DNA of 6,638 nucleotides. It comes from Anderseniella sp. Lineage in GTDB: Bacteria > Pseudomonadota > Alphaproteobacteria > Rhizobiales > Aestuariivirgaceae. The stretch lies in the NCBI GenBank assembly GCA_013041995.1, contig JABDRA010000556.1, positions 1 through 6,638 on the forward strand. Reading direction: 5' to 3'. The notes beneath the pieces were generated by a model. That model made no database searches. It was not told where the DNA came from and saw nothing but the letters and a program-made list of their open reading frames with translations. Both the position numbers and the translations under genes were made by a program. This document shows, piece by piece, positions 5,925-6,638 of the stretch. Each line of letters opens with the position of its first letter. The stretch's first letter is position 1.

Positions 5925-6638
5925 CTATCTCTTGTCGGCCATCTGTCGGGCTTTACGCAATGCGTCTTCAGCATCACCCGCCACACCGTCAGCACCAATA
6001 GAATTTGAAATCTCCGGGTGTTCAGAAAATCCATATCCGCCGACCAGCACGGAAATTCCCGGATTTGAAGACGCCTCGCGGATACTCTTTATGGCTTCTT
6101 CGAGATCGAAGGCAAACTCCTCGGTACTTGCCGACAGTCCAATGACATCGAACCAGGTGTCATGGATAATCCTGTTGAGTTCGTCTCCGACAACCAGACT
6201 TGGGCCGCCGGTTACCTGCCAACCTTCCATTCGGAACACTTCGGAGACCAGCAACAGGCCGAACGCATGCTGTTCCAGAGCCCCGTTGGCCAATATGATA
6301 CAATTGCCACTACTGACTTCATTGGGTTGTGTGTTGTGATCAGCGAACTCGTGGACCAGCGTATGCAATGTACCGAGACCACGGGTCACATCGACGAAGC
6401 TAATTTCATCGGCAACCCATCTTTCACCCAGAATGCGGGCAACACTGGTGAACAGTCCCAGACAAATCGATCTGAATGATATGCCACCATCCAATTTGGC
6501 CTGAACGAAATCAACACTGTCGGCATACCGGCCATGCAGAATTATTTCCTCAAAATTGAGGTTGTCCTTGATCTGCTGGCCGGGGTTTACAGTCCTTGCT
6601 TCAACTGAACTGTCTCCACGATCAAGAAGCTTTTGTTC
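5925..6638 (-). CDS. AerR/PpaA-type cobalamin-binding photosynthesis regulator, 5' end beyond window
   Basis: AerR/PpaA proteins bind B12 derivatives and modulate the repressor PpsR/CrtJ, so adjusting bacteriochlorophyll and carotenoid gene expression to light and oxygen. The frame is open from the TAG stop (5927-5925) to the window edge, giving 237 residues without a proper start: the TTG at 6494 lies within coding sequence and is not the likely start, since the 48 codons before it are open and protein-like. The first half is helical, with ILGERWVADEISFVDVTRGL (69-88), the usual segment before the B12 domain. The cobalamin-binding domain (about 112-233) shows LEQHAFGLLLVSEVFRMEGW (121-140); H124 is placed as the axial ligand histidine of AerR. 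VGGYGF (199-204) and GADG (215-218) follow, as in B12-binding Rossmann domains. In many relatives ppsR follows this gene, but here bphO does. Other B12-binding regulators are less likely given the photosynthesis context. Confidence 0.85.
   Translation of the reverse strand, partial: EQKLLDRGDSSVEARTVNPGQQIKDNLNFEEIILHGRYADSVDFVQAKLDGGISFRSICLGLFTSVARILGERWVADEISFVDVTRGLGTLHTLVHEFADHNTQPNEVSSGNCIILANGALEQHAFGLLLVSEVFRMEGWQVTGGPSLVVGDELNRIIHDTWFDVIGLSASTEEFAFDLEEAIKSIREASSNPGISVLVGGYGFSEHPEISNSIGADGVAGDAEDALRKARQMADKR

Noticed and set aside
5216..6001. Plus-strand open frame of 261 codons across bphO and the end of the aerR-like gene
   Set aside because: Antisense to two recognised genes, no domain pattern, and it runs through the intergenic gap without any gene-like start context.
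5925..6494. The aerR-like gene as a complete 189-residue protein starting at TTG 6494
   Set aside because: The frame is open for 48 further codons to the window edge with protein-like sequence, and the family needs the extra N-terminal helices; the gene is better read as truncated by the window.

Overview
The window is part of a photosynthesis gene cluster from a purple or aerobic anoxygenic phototrophic bacterium, most likely an alphaproteobacterium. The reasons are two magnesium chelatase genes (bchI, bchD), an AerR/PpaA-type cobalamin-binding regulator, a bacteriophytochrome with its heme oxygenase, a FixJ-type response regulator, and a PpsR/CrtJ-like operator sequence. Base composition looks moderately GC-rich. 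I cannot name a genus from the sequence alone. All seven genes I support lie on the minus strand, so transcription runs from high to low coordinates.

Layout in transcription order: (1) 6638-5925, a 5'-truncated aerR/ppaA-like gene; (2) a 130-bp gap; (3) 5794-5150, bphO-type heme oxygenase; (4) 5153-2880, bacteriophytochrome histidine kinase, overlapping bphO by an ATGA junction; (5) 2864-2262, FixJ-type response regulator, 15 bp after the phytochrome; (6) a 164-bp AT-richer gap with a hairpin, a palindrome and a possible promoter; (7) 2097-1840, a small protein with a ribbon-helix-helix-like pattern, possibly once longer at its N-terminus; (8) a 154-bp gap with a PpsR-like operator; (9) 1685-654, bchI; (10) 654-1, bchD, cut off by the window edge and overlapping bchI by one base (TAATG). 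No gene-free stretch exceeds 300 bp.

How the genes fit together: BphO would cleave heme to biliverdin, which the phytochrome binds covalently through an N-terminal cysteine. The light-dependent kinase would phosphorylate the adjacent response regulator, which carries a LuxR-type DNA-binding domain. AerR/PpaA proteins are known antirepressors of PpsR/CrtJ in purple bacteria, and the PpsR-like site upstream of bchI suggests that the magnesium chelatase genes are under this control. BchI and BchD, with BchH (not in the window), insert Mg2+ into protoporphyrin IX, the committed step to bacteriochlorophyll. The window therefore combines a red/far-red sensor, a B12-type photoregulator and the first bacteriochlorophyll-specific enzyme. 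The link from sensor to target genes is inference; the family assignments of the large genes are firm.
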